From Stenotrophomonas cyclobalanopsidis (lineage in GTDB: Bacteria; Pseudomonadota; Gammaproteobacteria; Xanthomonadales; Xanthomonadaceae), in contig NZ_VYKI01000010.1 in assembly GCF_008710035.1 (NCBI RefSeq), forward strand, positions 23,304-87,303: a DNA stretch of 64,000 nucleotides, given 5' to 3'. The notes under the pieces are model-generated. The model had not been told where the DNA came from, searched no databases, and worked only from the letters and a program-made list of their open reading frames with translations. Both the position numbers and the translations under genes were made by a program. Positions within the stretch are counted from its first letter, which is position 1, and every line of letters begins with the position of its first letter. This document shows, piece after piece, positions 25,009 to 33,937 of this stretch.

Positions 25009-25913
25009 GCCACGCGTTCGGCGTGGAAGCGGGTGGCCTCCGCCAGCGCAGCAGGCGCGGCAGCGATCACGTCGAACTCCTCGAAGCCGTTGGCCAGGGT
25101 CGCTTCCAGCGCCGCATGGGTACCGGCGATGGCGCGCGAAATGGCCTGCTGCATCGTCTCGCCGCGCAGCAGGAAGGACACCACCAGCGACATCAGCACA
25201 TCACCGGTGCCGGCGACGTCCACCGGCAGCAGCGGCGAGGTCCAGCGCCAGGTTTCTTCGCGGCCTACGGCCAGGGTCACCAGCTCGCCCGGGGGGCCGC
25301 CCACGCTGTGCGCGATCACCCATTGCGGGCCACGCGCCAGCAGCGCGCGCGCCGCGGCGATGGCATCGGCCTCGGCCAGGGCCGGCATGCCGGTCAGGCG
25401 GTTGAGTTCAAATGCGTTGGGCGTGACCAGCCAGGCATGCGGCAGCAGGCGCTCTGCGAAGATCGTCTCCAGCCCGGGCTCCACATAGGGGCCGGTGTGG
25501 GTGTCACCGATCACCGGGTCCAGGCAATAGCGCAGCTGCGGGCAGGCCGGCAGGATCCCGTCCAGCCAATCGGCGAAGGCGGCACCGTTGGCGGCGCTGC
25601 CGAAGTAGCCGGAGACCAGCATCTTCGCCCGCTGCGGCAGGCCGCGCTCGCCGGTGCCGAGCAGCAGGTCGGCGAACCAGTCAGCGGGCAGCACGCGGCC
25701 GCGGGTGGTGTCGTAGAACGGCGCATTGCTGAGCAGGACGGTCGGGATTTCCGCCACGCGCACGCCGAGGGCGCGCATCGGCGGGACAGCGGCGCTGTTG
25801 CCGGCGTGGCCGTAGACGAGCTGCGACTGGACGGAGATGACGTCGATCGGCGAGGGCCCGTCGGGGCGCTGGCGACGGCCGTGGAGCAGGTGGTTGTCGA
25901 GGGATTCGCTCAT
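25005..25913 (-). CDS. pdxY: Pyridoxal kinase PdxY
   Basis: A 302-residue ribokinase-fold enzyme that phosphorylates pyridoxal (salvage of vitamin B6). Markers are VISVQSQLVYGHAGNSAA at the start of the domain, LDPVIGDTHTGPYV, LVTPNAFELNRLTG and the anion-hole/catalytic block DVAGTGDVLMSLV. About 24 residues precede the usual family start, and no strong ribosome binding site is seen before ATG 25913, so the true start may be further in. It is coupled to tyrA, and element B begins 31 bases upstream of its start. Confidence 0.92.
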   Translation of the reverse strand: MSESLDNHLLHGRRQRPDGPSPIDVISVQSQLVYGHAGNSAAVPPMRALGVRVAEIPTVLLSNAPFYDTTRGRVLPADWFADLLLGTGERGLPQRAKMLVSGYFGSAANGAAFADWLDGILPACPQLRYCLDPVIGDTHTGPYVEPGLETIFAERLLPHAWLVTPNAFELNRLTGMPALAEADAIAAARALLARGPQWVIAHSVGGPPGELVTLAVGREETWRWTSPLLPVDVAGTGDVLMSLVVSFLLRGETMQQAISRAIAGTHAALEATLANGFEEFDVIAAAPAALAEATRFHAERVA

Positions 25914-25943
25914 GCCGGCATTCTACGCCCAAGGGGGTTTTCG

Positions 25944-26205
25944 GCAGGGCTTGCAGCCCTGCACCTGCAGAATCAACGTCAACGTCAACGTCAAAAGCGG
26001 GTATTCCGTGGAACGGCGGGGCACTGTGGGTTTGCGGGGACGCCGTAAATACGTCCCTGTAGGCTTGGTCGCCGCTTGCTCGTGCGCGCTGTCCTGCGCA
26101 CACGGCAAGACCGGGGTTGGGCGTCCTGCCCAACCCGCCCGAGGCATGCCTCGGGCCCATGCGGCTCACACCCCGCAAACCCACAGTGCCCCGCCTTCGA
26201 CAGTT
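25944..26205 (+). repeat. Composite long-hairpin element, copy B (divergent arms)
   Basis: It has the same modules as copy A: the 19-base palindrome (25944-25962), AACGTC repeats, a perfect 25-bp inverted repeat (26015-26039 with 26171-26195), the conserved core and TTCGACAGTT (26196-26205). The arms begin GGCGGGG and end GGGG as in copy A, but 10 of the 14 bases between differ, each matched by a change in the opposite arm. The loop is 131 bases because a nested-hairpin insert interrupts the apical part, including GGTTGGGC/GCCCAACC and CCCGAGGC/GCCTCGGG. GGGACG (26037-26042) can pair with CGTCCC (26052-26057). Confidence 0.85.
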
Positions 26206-26221
26206 GGCCGGCGCCTGTTGG

Positions 26222-26381
26222 TGGGTGCCGACCGTTGGTCGGCACATCTGTCAGACATCGACTGAATTCATCCACGCATGGCGTGGATCTACTGTGCCGT
26301 TGTTGGTAGGTGTCGACCGTTGGTCGACACGTCTGTCAGATATCGACATCAGACCCCGTGCCGACCAACGGTCGGCACCCA
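26222..26381. repeat. SMAG/REP palindromes between hairpin elements B and C
   Basis: Four palindromes: 26222-26245 (GCCGACCGTTGGTCGGC), 26269-26292 (CCACGCATGGCGTGG, ending CTAC), 26306-26330 (GTAGGTGTCGACC) and 26358-26381. They sit at the centre of the large inverted arrangement formed by elements B and C. Confidence 0.85.
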
Positions 26382-26415
26382 CCAGAGCAGAACGCCGTTC
26401 CGACAGATCGCGGGA

Positions 26416-26672
26416 AACTGTCGAAGGCGGGGTGGGTCCGGTTGAGGGGGCGTGAGCCGCATGGGCCCGAGGCATGCCTCGGGCGGGTTGGGCAGGACGC
26501 CCAACCCCGGTCTTGCCGTGTGCGCAGGACAGCGCGCACGAGCAAGCGGCGACCGAGCTTACATGGACGTACTTGCAGCGTCCCCCTCAACCGGACCCAC
26601 CCCGCCATCCCACGAATAGCCCGCTTCTGCCGTTGACGTTGATTGAAGCAGGTGCAGGGCTGCAAGCCCTGC
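26416..26672 (-). repeat. Composite long-hairpin element, copy C
   Basis: Inverted relative to copies A and B. The 25-bp arms (26426-26450 and 26582-26606) are identical to those of copy A. The 131-base loop carries the same nested insert as copy B. The 19-base palindrome is at 26654-26672 and the TTCGACAGTT module, in reverse, at 26416-26425. Similarity to copy A continues beyond the module through the next SMAG palindrome. It ends 14 bases before the fsr stop codon. Confidence 0.85.
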
Positions 26673-26685
26673 AAACCCCAACCGC

Positions 26686-27885
26686 TCAGTGAGCAGCAGG
26701 ACGCGACGGCGGCAGCCAGGCGGCAATGATGCCCAGCAACGGCAGGAACGCGGTCAGCTGGTACACGTACTCGATGCTGGTCTTGTCCGCCAACAGACCC
26801 AGCACCGCCGCACCCAGCCCACCCATGCCGAAGGCGAAGCCGAAGAACAGCCCCGACACCATGCCGATGCGGTGCGGCATCATCTCCTGCGCATACACCA
26901 CGATGGCCGAGAACGCCGACGACAGCACGAAGCCGATCAGCACCGCCAGCACCGTCGTCCAGAACAGATCCGCATGCGGCAGCGCCAGCGCGAACGGCGC
27001 CACGCCCAGGATCGAGGTCCAGATGATCGGCTTGCGGCCGATGCGGTCACCCAGCGGGCCACCGAGGAAACCGCCGGCCGCCGACGCCACCAGGAACGCG
27101 AACAGGTGCAGCTGCGCCTGCGCCACCGGAATGCCGAAGTGGTGGATCAGGTAGAAGGTGAAGTAGCTGCCGATGCTGGCCATGTAGAAGTACTTGCTGA
27201 AGATCAGCACCAGCAGGATCGCCATCACCCGGGCCACGGTGCGGGTCGGATGACGCGGGGCGGCCGTGGCCTGTCCGACCGGGCGCGGGGCGCCCAGATG
27301 CAGCGCATACCAGCGGCTGACATAGGTCAGCAGGGCGATGCCGATCAGCGCGGCGCCGGCAAACCAGGAGGCGGCGTGCTGGCCGAACGGCACGATCACC
27401 GCGGCGGCAATCAGCGGACCCAGGGCAGTACCGAAGTTGCCGCCGACCTGGAACACCGACTGGGCAAGCCCGTGGCGGCCACCGGAGGCGAGACGCGCGA
27501 TGCGCGAGGCTTCCGGGTGGAAGATGGCCGAACCGATGCCGACCATCGCCGCGGCCAGCAGCACCATCGCGTAGTTCGGCGCGAAGCCGAGCAGCAGCAT
27601 GCCGCACAGAGTCGAGGCCATGCCGATCGGCAGCGAGTACGGCGCCGGCCTGCGGTCGGTGGCCAGACCGACCAGCGGCTGGAAGATCGAGGCGGTCAGC
27701 TGGTAGGTCAGCGTGATCAGGCCGATCTGGGTGAAGCTGAGGTTGAAGCCTCCCTTGATCACCGGATAGATGGCCAGGATCAGCGACTGCATCATGTCGT
27801 TGACCATGTGGGAGGTGGAAATCGCCGCCAGCACGCCGCGGGTCGAGCTGCGGACGGTGGGGGCGGGTGTAGCCAGGCTGGACAT
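26686..27885 (-). CDS. fsr: MFS transporter, fosmidomycin-resistance (Fsr) type
   Basis: A 399-residue inner-membrane drug/proton antiporter of the major facilitator superfamily with about 12 helices. Fsr markers are SHMVNDMMQSLILAIYPVIK at the N terminus, GLATDRRPAPYSLPIGM in the first cytoplasmic loop, GSAIFHPEASRIARLASGG and GDRIGRKPIIW. Homologues export fosmidomycin; the natural substrate is unknown. A divergent AraC-type regulator starts 73 bases away and probably controls it. Confidence 0.9.
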   Translation of the reverse strand: MSSLATPAPTVRSSTRGVLAAISTSHMVNDMMQSLILAIYPVIKGGFNLSFTQIGLITLTYQLTASIFQPLVGLATDRRPAPYSLPIGMASTLCGMLLLGFAPNYAMVLLAAAMVGIGSAIFHPEASRIARLASGGRHGLAQSVFQVGGNFGTALGPLIAAAVIVPFGQHAASWFAGAALIGIALLTYVSRWYALHLGAPRPVGQATAAPRHPTRTVARVMAILLVLIFSKYFYMASIGSYFTFYLIHHFGIPVAQAQLHLFAFLVASAAGGFLGGPLGDRIGRKPIIWTSILGVAPFALALPHADLFWTTVLAVLIGFVLSSAFSAIVVYAQEMMPHRIGMVSGLFFGFAFGMGGLGAAVLGLLADKTSIEYVYQLTAFLPLLGIIAAWLPPSRPAAH

Positions 27886-27958
27886 GGTGCGCAGTCAGGT
27901 TGGGGGCGAGCCCTGCATGCTACGGTGCCCTCCCCCTCCCTTCCGCCGCGTTCTGGTC

Positions 27959-28756
27959 ATGCCATATCGCAAAAAGGACACTCCCTGCTCCATCAGGGAA
28001 TCCGCGCCCTGGAATGAGGTGCCCGGCCACCGGCCGGTGACCTGCCGGGTCAAGGATTACCCGGCCGGCACCCGGGTATCGCCACACCGTCATCGCCGCC
28101 ACCAGCTGGTCTACGCGATGTCCGGCCTGATGGTGGTGCGCTCCGAGGTCGGCCGCTGGGTGGTGCCGTCCACGCGCGCCATCTGGATGCCCGCCGGCAT
28201 GGCCCACGCGGTGGACTGCATCGCCGACGTGCACATGCGCAGCCTCTACATCGACCCGGCATTCGCCCCGCAGCTGGCCACCGAGGCCTTCGCGGTGCAG
28301 GTGGCGCCGCTGCTGCGCGAACTGCTGCATGCAGCGACCCTCATCGAGGGCGAACACGAGGACGACAGCCGCGATGGCCGCGTGGTGCGCCTGCTGCTGG
28401 ATGAACTGCACCGCATGGACGCGTTGCCCCTGCACCTGCCGACGCCGGTCGATCCACGCCTGCAGCGCATCTGCCAGCACATCCAGAAGCATCCCGGCGA
28501 CGAAGCCACGCTGCAGGACTGGGCCGAAGCCCTGGCGGTGGACGTCAAAACCATCCAGCGCCATTTCGCCAGCGAACTGGGCATGACCTTCGGCCAGTGG
28601 CGGCAACAGGCCCGGCTGCTGGCCGCGATGGAACGCCTGGCCGTGGGCGAAAAGGTGATCGATGTGGCGCTGGCAATGGGCTATGACAGCCCCAGCGCGT
28701 TCACCAGCATGTTCAAGCGGCAGCTGGGGCAGACGCCGGCGGCATTCTTCCGCTGA
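27959..28756 (+). CDS. AraC-family regulator with cupin sensor domain
   Basis: A 265-residue regulator. The N-terminal cupin half (about 30-130) contains SPHRHRRHQLVYAMSG and VVPSTRAIWMPAGMAHAV. The C-terminal AraC DNA-binding half (about 160-265) has two helix-turn-helix units, with LQDWAEALAVDVKTIQRHF and the signature VALAMGYDSPSAFTSMFKRQ ending GQTPAAFF. Start ATG at 27959 is chosen as the first codon that fits the family; longer frames cross the promoter gap. Position suggests control of the divergent fsr gene. Confidence 0.92.
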   Translation: MPYRKKDTPCSIRESAPWNEVPGHRPVTCRVKDYPAGTRVSPHRHRRHQLVYAMSGLMVVRSEVGRWVVPSTRAIWMPAGMAHAVDCIADVHMRSLYIDPAFAPQLATEAFAVQVAPLLRELLHAATLIEGEHEDDSRDGRVVRLLLDELHRMDALPLHLPTPVDPRLQRICQHIQKHPGDEATLQDWAEALAVDVKTIQRHFASELGMTFGQWRQQARLLAAMERLAVGEKVIDVALAMGYDSPSAFTSMFKRQLGQTPAAFFR

Positions 28757-28772
28757 TTCCTTGAACGACGCA

Positions 28773-28883
28773 CACGCATGGCGTGGATCTACCAGAAAGC
28801 AGCACTCCTGGTAGCGCCGGGCCATGCCCGGCAGAATGCGTTCGATGCCCACAAACAGAAACGCCGGGCATGGCCCGGCGCTA
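28773..28883. repeat. Three SMAG/REP palindromes
   Basis: 28773-28792 ends GATCTAC. 28811-28832 begins GTAGCGCCGGGCC. 28861-28883 is the inverted copy, ending GCGCTAC. The last two form an inverted pair between convergent AraC and dnaJ genes. Confidence 0.85.
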
Positions 28884-28909
28884 CCGTCGTACGTTTTCCG
28901 TTCAAGAAC

Positions 28910-30037
28910 TCAGGACGTCATGCGGTCCCAGAAGCCCTTCACGCCATCGATGAACGTGGCCGACTTCGGCGAGTGCTTGCGCGCCTCCTCGCCGTTGAAG
29001 GTCGCCTCGAACTGCTCCAGCAGCCTGCGCTGGTCCGCAGTGAGATTGACCGGGGTCTCCACCACCACGCGGCAGTAGAGGTCGCCTTCGCTGCGGCTGC
29101 GCACCGAACGCACGCCCTTCCCGCGCAGGCGGAACAGCTTGCCGGTCTGGGTCTCGGCCGGAATACGGATTTCCGCTTCGCCGCCGAGGGTGGCCACGCG
29201 CACGGTGTCGCCCAGTGCGGCCTGCGAGATGCGGATCGGCACTTCGCAGTGCAGGTCGTCACCGTCGCGCTGGAAGATGTGGTGCTCGCGCACGCGCACT
29301 TCCACGTACAGGTCACCCGGCGGCGTACCGGCCGGGCCGGCCTCGCCTTCGCCCTGCAGGCGGATGCGGTCGCCGGTATCGACGCCGGCCGGCACCTTCA
29401 CCGACAGCACCTTGTCTTCCTCGATGCGGCCGTTGCCATGGCAGGTCTTGCAGGGCTTGGCGATGATCTGGCCACGGCCGTTGCAGTTGTGGCAGGCCTG
29501 CTGCATGGCGAAGATGCCGCGCTGGATGCGCACCTGGCCGCGGCCATGGCAGACGTTGCAGGTCTCGACCTTGCCGTCTTCGGAGCCACTGCCATCGCAG
29601 TCGCCGCACTCGGCCAGGGTCGGGATCTCGATCCGGCGCTCGACGCCGCGCACGGCTTCTTCCAGGTCCAGTTCCATCACGTAGCCGATATCGGCGCCGC
29701 GACGGGCCTGGCGCTGACCACCACCGCCGCCACCAAAGATGTTGCCGAAGATATCGCCGAAGATATCGTTCATGTCCGGGCCGCCCGGACCACCGCCGCC
29801 ACCCATGCCGTGCTCGAACGCGGCGTGGCCGTGGGCATCATACATGCGGCGCTTGTTGCCATCGGACAGCGTTTCGTAGGCTTCCTTGCACTCCTTGAAG
29901 GAGGCTTCGGCGGCCGTATCGCCCGGGTTGCGGTCCGGGTGGAACTTCATCGCGCAGCGACGGTAGGCCTTCTTCAGCTCGTCGTCGGTGGCGGTGCGGG
30001 CAACGCCCAGCACTTCGTAGTAATCGCGCTTGCTCAT
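28910..30037 (-). CDS. dnaJ: Chaperone protein DnaJ
   Basis: A 375-residue co-chaperone that binds unfolded proteins and stimulates DnaK ATPase. The J domain (1-70) has the essential HPD in [11 protein letters not shown] Gly-rich linker follows (about 75-125). Four CxxCxGxG zinc repeats are intact: [24 protein letters not shown] and CKTCHGNG. The C-terminal substrate domain is complete. It is the last gene of the hrcA-grpE-dnaK-dnaJ cluster, with a hairpin in the 154-base gap after dnaK. Confidence 0.97.
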   Translation of the reverse strand: MSKRDYYEVLGVARTATDDELKKAYRRCAMKFHPDRNPGDTAAEASFKECKEAYETLSDGNKRRMYDAHGHAAFEHGMGGGGGPGGPDMNDIFGDIFGNIFGGGGGGQRQARRGADIGYVMELDLEEAVRGVERRIEIPTLAECGDCDGSGSEDGKVETCNVCHGRGQVRIQRGIFAMQQACHNCNGRGQIIAKPCKTCHGNGRIEEDKVLSVKVPAGVDTGDRIRLQGEGEAGPAGTPPGDLYVEVRVREHHIFQRDGDDLHCEVPIRISQAALGDTVRVATLGGEAEIRIPAETQTGKLFRLRGKGVRSVRSRSEGDLYCRVVVETPVNLTADQRRLLEQFEATFNGEEARKHSPKSATFIDGVKGFWDRMTS

Positions 30038-30153
30038 AAGGTGAATCAGTTTCCGGAAAGTCGGGATTCGTCAAAGCGGAAGAGCGGAACGAGGTCCGCT
30101 CTTGCGTCGGGCGCCCCGACACGCCGGGCGGCGGCCAGGACCCTGGTTCGACA

Positions 30154-30180
30154 ACGGGACGCTGGCAGGCAGCGTCCCGT
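30154..30180 (-). promoter_or_regulatory. Hairpin between dnaK and dnaJ
   Basis: A perfect 10-bp inverted repeat (ACGGGACGCT/AGCGTCCCGT) with a 7-base loop starts 12 bases past the dnaK stop. It has no T run on the minus strand, so it is more likely an mRNA-stability or partial read-through element than a full terminator. This would fit higher DnaK than DnaJ levels. A second stem (GAGCGGA/TCCGCTC) lies nearer dnaJ at about 30084-30103. Confidence 0.6.
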
Positions 30181-30191
30181 GTCGGTCCGGA

Positions 30192-32114
30192 TCAGGACTT
30201 CTTGTCGTCCTTGACTTCGGTGAACTCGGCGTCCACCACGTCATCCGCTGCCTTGCCCGTGTTGCCTGCATCGCCACCCGGGGCACCGCCCTGGTCGGCC
30301 GAAGCAGCGGCGAACAGCGCCTGGCCGGCTTCTTCCAGCACCTTCGACTTGGCTTCGATCTGTGCCTTGTCGTCGCCCTTCATCGCGGTTTCCAGGTCGG
30401 CCAGCGCCGCCTCGACCTTGCCGATGACATCGCCGCCGACCTTGCTGCCGTGCTCGGTGATGGCGCTGCGGGTGCCGTGGATCAGGGCATCAGCCTGGTT
30501 GCGGGCCTGCACCAGTTCCTGGAACTTCTTGTCTTCTTCGCGGTTGGCTTCCGCATCAGCGACCATGCGTGCGATCTCTTCCTCGGACAGACCCGAACCG
30601 GCCTTGATCTCGACCTTCTGTTCCTTGTTGGTCTTCTTGTCCTTGGCCGACACATGCAGGATGCCGTTGGCGTCGATGTCGAAGGACACCTCCACCTGCG
30701 GCAGGCCGCGCGGGGCCGGCTCGATGCCGGACAGATCGAACTTGGCCAGCGACTTGTTGAAGCGGGCCTGTTCGCGCTCACCCTGCAGCACGTGCACGGT
30801 CACGGCCGACTGGTTGTCCTCGGCGGTGGAGAACACCTGCGAGGCCTTGGTCGGGATGGTGGTGTTCTTCTCGATGATCTTGGTGAACACGCCGCCCATG
30901 GTCTCGATGCCCAGCGACAGCGGGGTCACGTCCAGCAGCAGCACGTCCTTGACGTCGCCGCCCAGCACGCCACCCTGGATCGCCGCACCCAGTGCCACGG
31001 CTTCGTCCGGGTTGACGTCCTTGCGCGGTTCCTTGCCGAAGAACTCGGTCACCGCCTGCTGCACCTTCGGCATGCGGGTCTGGCCACCGACCAGGATCAC
31101 TTCGCTGATGTCGCTCGAACGCAGGCCGGCATCGTTCAGGGCGACGCGGCACGGCTCGATCGACTTGCGGATCAACTCGTCGACCAGCGATTCCAGCTTG
31201 GCGCGGGTCAGCTTGATGTTCAGGTGCTTCGGACCCGAGGCGTCAGCAGTGACGTACGGCAGGTTCACTTCGGTCTGCTGGGCGCTGGACAGTTCGATCT
31301 TGGCGCGTTCGGCAGCGTCCTTCAGGCGCTGCAGGGCCAGCGGATCCTTGCGCAGGTCGATGCCCTGGTCCTTGTTGAACTCTTCAACCAGGTACTCGAT
31401 GACGCGGTTGTCGAAATCTTCGCCGCCCAGGAAGGTGTCGCCGTTGGTAGCCAGCACTTCGAACTGCTTCTCGCCGTCGACGTTGGCGATCTCGATCACC
31501 GAGACGTCGAAGGTGCCGCCGCCCAGGTCGTACACCACGATCTTGCGATCCTTGTTGTCGCCCTTGTCCAGGCCATAGGCCAGCGCGGCCGCGGTCGGCT
31601 CGTTGATGATGCGCTTGACGTCCAGGCCGGCGATGCGGCCGGCGTCCTTGGTCGCCTGGCGCTGGCTGTCGTTGAAGTAGGCCGGCACGGTGATGACCGC
31701 TTCGGTGACCTTCTCACCGAGGAAGTCCTCGGCGGTCTTCTTCATCTTTTCCAGCACCTTGGCCGAGATTTCCTGCGGCGCCATCTTCTTGGCATCGCTG
31801 GTCGACACCCAGGCGTCGCCATTGTCATGGGCCAGGATGCTGTACGGGACGTGGGCGATGTCCTTCTGCACTTCGGCATCGGTGAACTTGCGGCCGATCA
31901 GGCGCTTCACCGCGTAGAAGGTGTTCTTGGGGTTGGTGACGGCCTGGCGCTTGGCCGAGGCGCCGACCAGGACTTCGCCGTCCTTGGTGTAGGCGACGAT
32001 CGACGGGGTGGTGCGATCGCCTTCCGAATTCTCGATGACGCGGGCCTTGCCGCCGTCCATGATCGCCACGCACGAGTTGGTGGTGCCGAGGTCGATACCA
32101 ATGATCTTGCCCAT
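30192..32114 (-). CDS. dnaK: Chaperone protein DnaK (Hsp70)
   Basis: A 640-residue ATP-dependent chaperone. The nucleotide domain (1-385) shows [18 protein letters not shown] at the N terminus, [15 protein letters not shown] and [16 protein letters not shown]. The substrate domain includes [20 protein letters not shown]. The lid (about 505-640) ends with an alanine/glycine-rich stretch and the acidic tail [22 protein letters not shown] precedes the ATG. A heat-shock promoter lies upstream. Confidence 0.98.
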   Translation of the reverse strand: MGKIIGIDLGTTNSCVAIMDGGKARVIENSEGDRTTPSIVAYTKDGEVLVGASAKRQAVTNPKNTFYAVKRLIGRKFTDAEVQKDIAHVPYSILAHDNGDAWVSTSDAKKMAPQEISAKVLEKMKKTAEDFLGEKVTEAVITVPAYFNDSQRQATKDAGRIAGLDVKRIINEPTAAALAYGLDKGDNKDRKIVVYDLGGGTFDVSVIEIANVDGEKQFEVLATNGDTFLGGEDFDNRVIEYLVEEFNKDQGIDLRKDPLALQRLKDAAERAKIELSSAQQTEVNLPYVTADASGPKHLNIKLTRAKLESLVDELIRKSIEPCRVALNDAGLRSSDISEVILVGGQTRMPKVQQAVTEFFGKEPRKDVNPDEAVALGAAIQGGVLGGDVKDVLLLDVTPLSLGIETMGGVFTKIIEKNTTIPTKASQVFSTAEDNQSAVTVHVLQGEREQARFNKSLAKFDLSGIEPAPRGLPQVEVSFDIDANGILHVSAKDKKTNKEQKVEIKAGSGLSEEEIARMVADAEANREEDKKFQELVQARNQADALIHGTRSAITEHGSKVGGDVIGKVEAALADLETAMKGDDKAQIEAKSKVLEEAGQALFAAASADQGGAPGGDAGNTGKAADDVVDAEFTEVKDDKKS

Positions 32115-32178
32115 GGGGGAGACTCCTGAAGATTGCTTGTTGGTGTCAATCCGGCCGGTCGGCCGGTGGATGAATGGG

Positions 32179-32207
32179 ATGTGGGGGAGGCTCGTGGAAC
32201 ATTCAAG
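32179..32207 (-). promoter_or_regulatory. Probable sigma-32 promoter of dnaK
   Basis: On the minus strand, CTTGAA (32207-32202) and CCCCACAT (32186-32179) are separated by 15 bases, very close to the sigma-32 consensus CTTGAA/CCCCATNT. The -10 ends 65 bases upstream of the dnaK start. This would allow heat induction of dnaK-dnaJ separately from hrcA-grpE. Confidence 0.75.
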
Positions 32208-32253
32208 CCATCACCCGAACGCTGTGTTAAGCGCCTGGAAAACAATGCCGGGG

Positions 32254-32275
32254 GTAGCGCCGGGCCATGCCCGGC
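32254..32275 (+). repeat. SMAG/REP palindrome between grpE and dnaK
   Basis: A single GTAGCGCCGGGCC palindrome lies 18 bases past the grpE stop. A second GC-rich stem (CCGGCC/GGCCGG) at 32151-32166 is in the dnaK leader. Confidence 0.8.
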
Positions 32276-32293
32276 GGTCGCGCGCCCGGCCCG

Positions 32294-32809
32294 TCAATCG
32301 GCGGCCACGACCACCAGCGCCGGCCGCAGCAGGCGCTCGTTGAGCAGGTAGCCCTTCTGGAACACGGTCACCACGCTGCCGGGGGCGGCGCCGGGGGCCG
32401 GCACCTGGCTGATGGCCTGGTGGTGTTCCGGGTTGAACGCCTGGCCGGTCGGGTCCAGCAGGACCAGGCCGTTGTCGGCGGCGACCTTCAGCAGCTGCTT
32501 GTAGGTCATTTCCAGCCCCTCGCGCAGCGGGTTGGGATCGTCGCCGGCGGCCTTCAGGCCGGCATCCAGGCTGTCAAACACCGGCAACAGCTCGCCCAGC
32601 AGCTTCTCGTTGGCGAACTTGCGGGCCTGCTCGATGTCGCGGGCGACGCGCTTGCGCTGGTTCTCCAGGTCGGCGCGCTCACGCAGCGCATCGGCCCTGA
32701 CCTGCTCGACCTCGGCGCGCAGGCGCTCCAGTTCGTCATGGTTGCCTGCGGCAGCGGCCGCATCGGCGGCGCTCTGCTGGGATTCGATATCTGGATGTTC
32801 TTGGTTCAT
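32294..32809 (-). CDS. grpE: Nucleotide exchange factor GrpE
   Basis: A 171-residue factor that releases ADP from DnaK. The long N-terminal helix (about 30-85) has the coiled-coil pattern ([20 protein letters not shown]) followed by the family block [19 protein letters not shown]. The beta domain ends with [12 protein letters not shown] and [22 protein letters not shown] at 32809 is selected; seven more residues are possible upstream but do not match the family. Lies between hrcA and dnaK. Confidence 0.96.
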   Translation of the reverse strand: MNQEHPDIESQQSAADAAAAAGNHDELERLRAEVEQVRADALRERADLENQRKRVARDIEQARKFANEKLLGELLPVFDSLDAGLKAAGDDPNPLREGLEMTYKQLLKVAADNGLVLLDPTGQAFNPEHHQAISQVPAPGAAPGSVVTVFQKGYLLNERLLRPALVVVAAD

Positions 32810-32872
32810 GTCTGGGTCCCTGGCGGTCACTCTCCGCCTCCACCCACCCTAGTGTGGGCGGGATGCTGCGTT

Positions 32873-33937
32873 TCAAGCGTCTGCCGGCCCCGGACCGCGT
32901 CGCGGGGGCGAAAAGGCCGCCCCAAGCACGTCCGCGGTGGCCTGGACCAGCGGAATCACCCGGTCGTAGGCCATCCGCTTGGGCCCGATCACCCCCAGCA
33001 CGCCCAGCACCTGGCCGTTGGCGGTATAGGGCGCGGTGACCAGCGAGACGCCCTGCAGCGGCATCATCCCGGTCTCTTCGCCGATGAAGATGCGCACGCC
33101 CGGGGCCTGGATGGTCCGCTCCAGCAGCTGCAGGATCTCGCGCTTGCTGGAGAACAGCTCGAACAGCTCGCGCAGGCGCTCCAGGTCGGACAGGTCCTGC
33201 ACCCCCATCAGCCGGGTCTGCCCGGCCACCAGCATATCGTCGGCCGGCGGCTGCAGGGCCTGCTCGGCCAGCTCGATGCTGTGCGCCAGCAGCTGTTCCA
33301 GCGCGGACCGGGCGTCGCGCAGCTCCAGCAGCAGGCGGGTGCGGATCTCGGCCAGCGGCAGGCCGGCGAAATGCGCATTGAGGTAGTTGGCCACCTGTTC
33401 CAGCTGGCCCGGCTCGAAGCCCTGGCGGGTTTCGATGACCCGGTTCTGCACCTCGTTGTCGGCAAACACCAGGATCGCCAGCACCCGGCGCCCATCCAGC
33501 GCCACGAAATCGATCTGGCGGAAGGCGAACTGCTCGCGGCGCGGCGCGCTGACCACGCCGACGAAGTGGCTCATCGCCGACAGCAGCTCCGAGGCGCTGC
33601 CCAGCAGGGCCTGGGTGCTGCCACCACCGGCCAGCTCGTGGCGCAGCCGGGCCAGTTCGCCCTCGCCCGGCGGCTGCATCTGCAGCAGGCTGTCGACGAA
33701 CACCCGGTAGCCGTGCGCGGTCGGGATGCGCCCGGCCGAGGTGTGCGGCGAGGCCAGCAGGCCCAGGTCCTCCAGATCGCCGAGGATGTTGCGGATGGTG
33801 GCCGGGCTGACCTCCAGGCCCGCCACGCGCGCCAGCGTCTGCGAGCCGACCGGCTCGCCGTCCTGGATGTAACGCGCGATCAGCGTGCGCAGCAGATGGC
33901 GCGCACGCGGGGCAAGCTGGTCAGCGGAACCGTGCAT
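32873..33937 (-). CDS. hrcA: Heat-inducible transcription repressor HrcA
   Basis: A 354-residue repressor. The winged-helix N terminus includes RYIQDGEPVGSQTLAR, SPATIRNILGDLEDLGLL and the Thr/Ser-rich wing SPHTSAGRIPTAHGYRVFVD. The GAF-like dimer domain follows (LLAHSIELAEQALQ, FIGEETGMMPLQGVSLV). HrcA binds CIRCE inverted repeats in other bacteria; I found no CIRCE in the gaps before hrcA, grpE, dnaK or dnaJ. ATG at 33937 is the family start. A possible TTGCCA/TTATCT promoter lies 25-55 bases upstream. Divergent from recN. Confidence 0.95.
   Translation of the reverse strand: MHGSADQLAPRARHLLRTLIARYIQDGEPVGSQTLARVAGLEVSPATIRNILGDLEDLGLLASPHTSAGRIPTAHGYRVFVDSLLQMQPPGEGELARLRHELAGGGSTQALLGSASELLSAMSHFVGVVSAPRREQFAFRQIDFVALDGRRVLAILVFADNEVQNRVIETRQGFEPGQLEQVANYLNAHFAGLPLAEIRTRLLLELRDARSALEQLLAHSIELAEQALQPPADDMLVAGQTRLMGVQDLSDLERLRELFELFSSKREILQLLERTIQAPGVRIFIGEETGMMPLQGVSLVTAPYTANGQVLGVLGVIGPKRMAYDRVIPLVQATADVLGAAFSPPRRGPGPADA

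Noticed and set aside
25681..26636. Several open frames through the pdxY-fsr gap
   Set aside because: They read through palindromes of the hairpin and SMAG repeats, and equivalent frames recur at the other copy. No ribosome binding site or domain.
25944..26672. Insertion sequence or integron
   Set aside because: There is no transposase or integrase frame and no target duplication could be identified; the structure is hairpin-based and non-coding.
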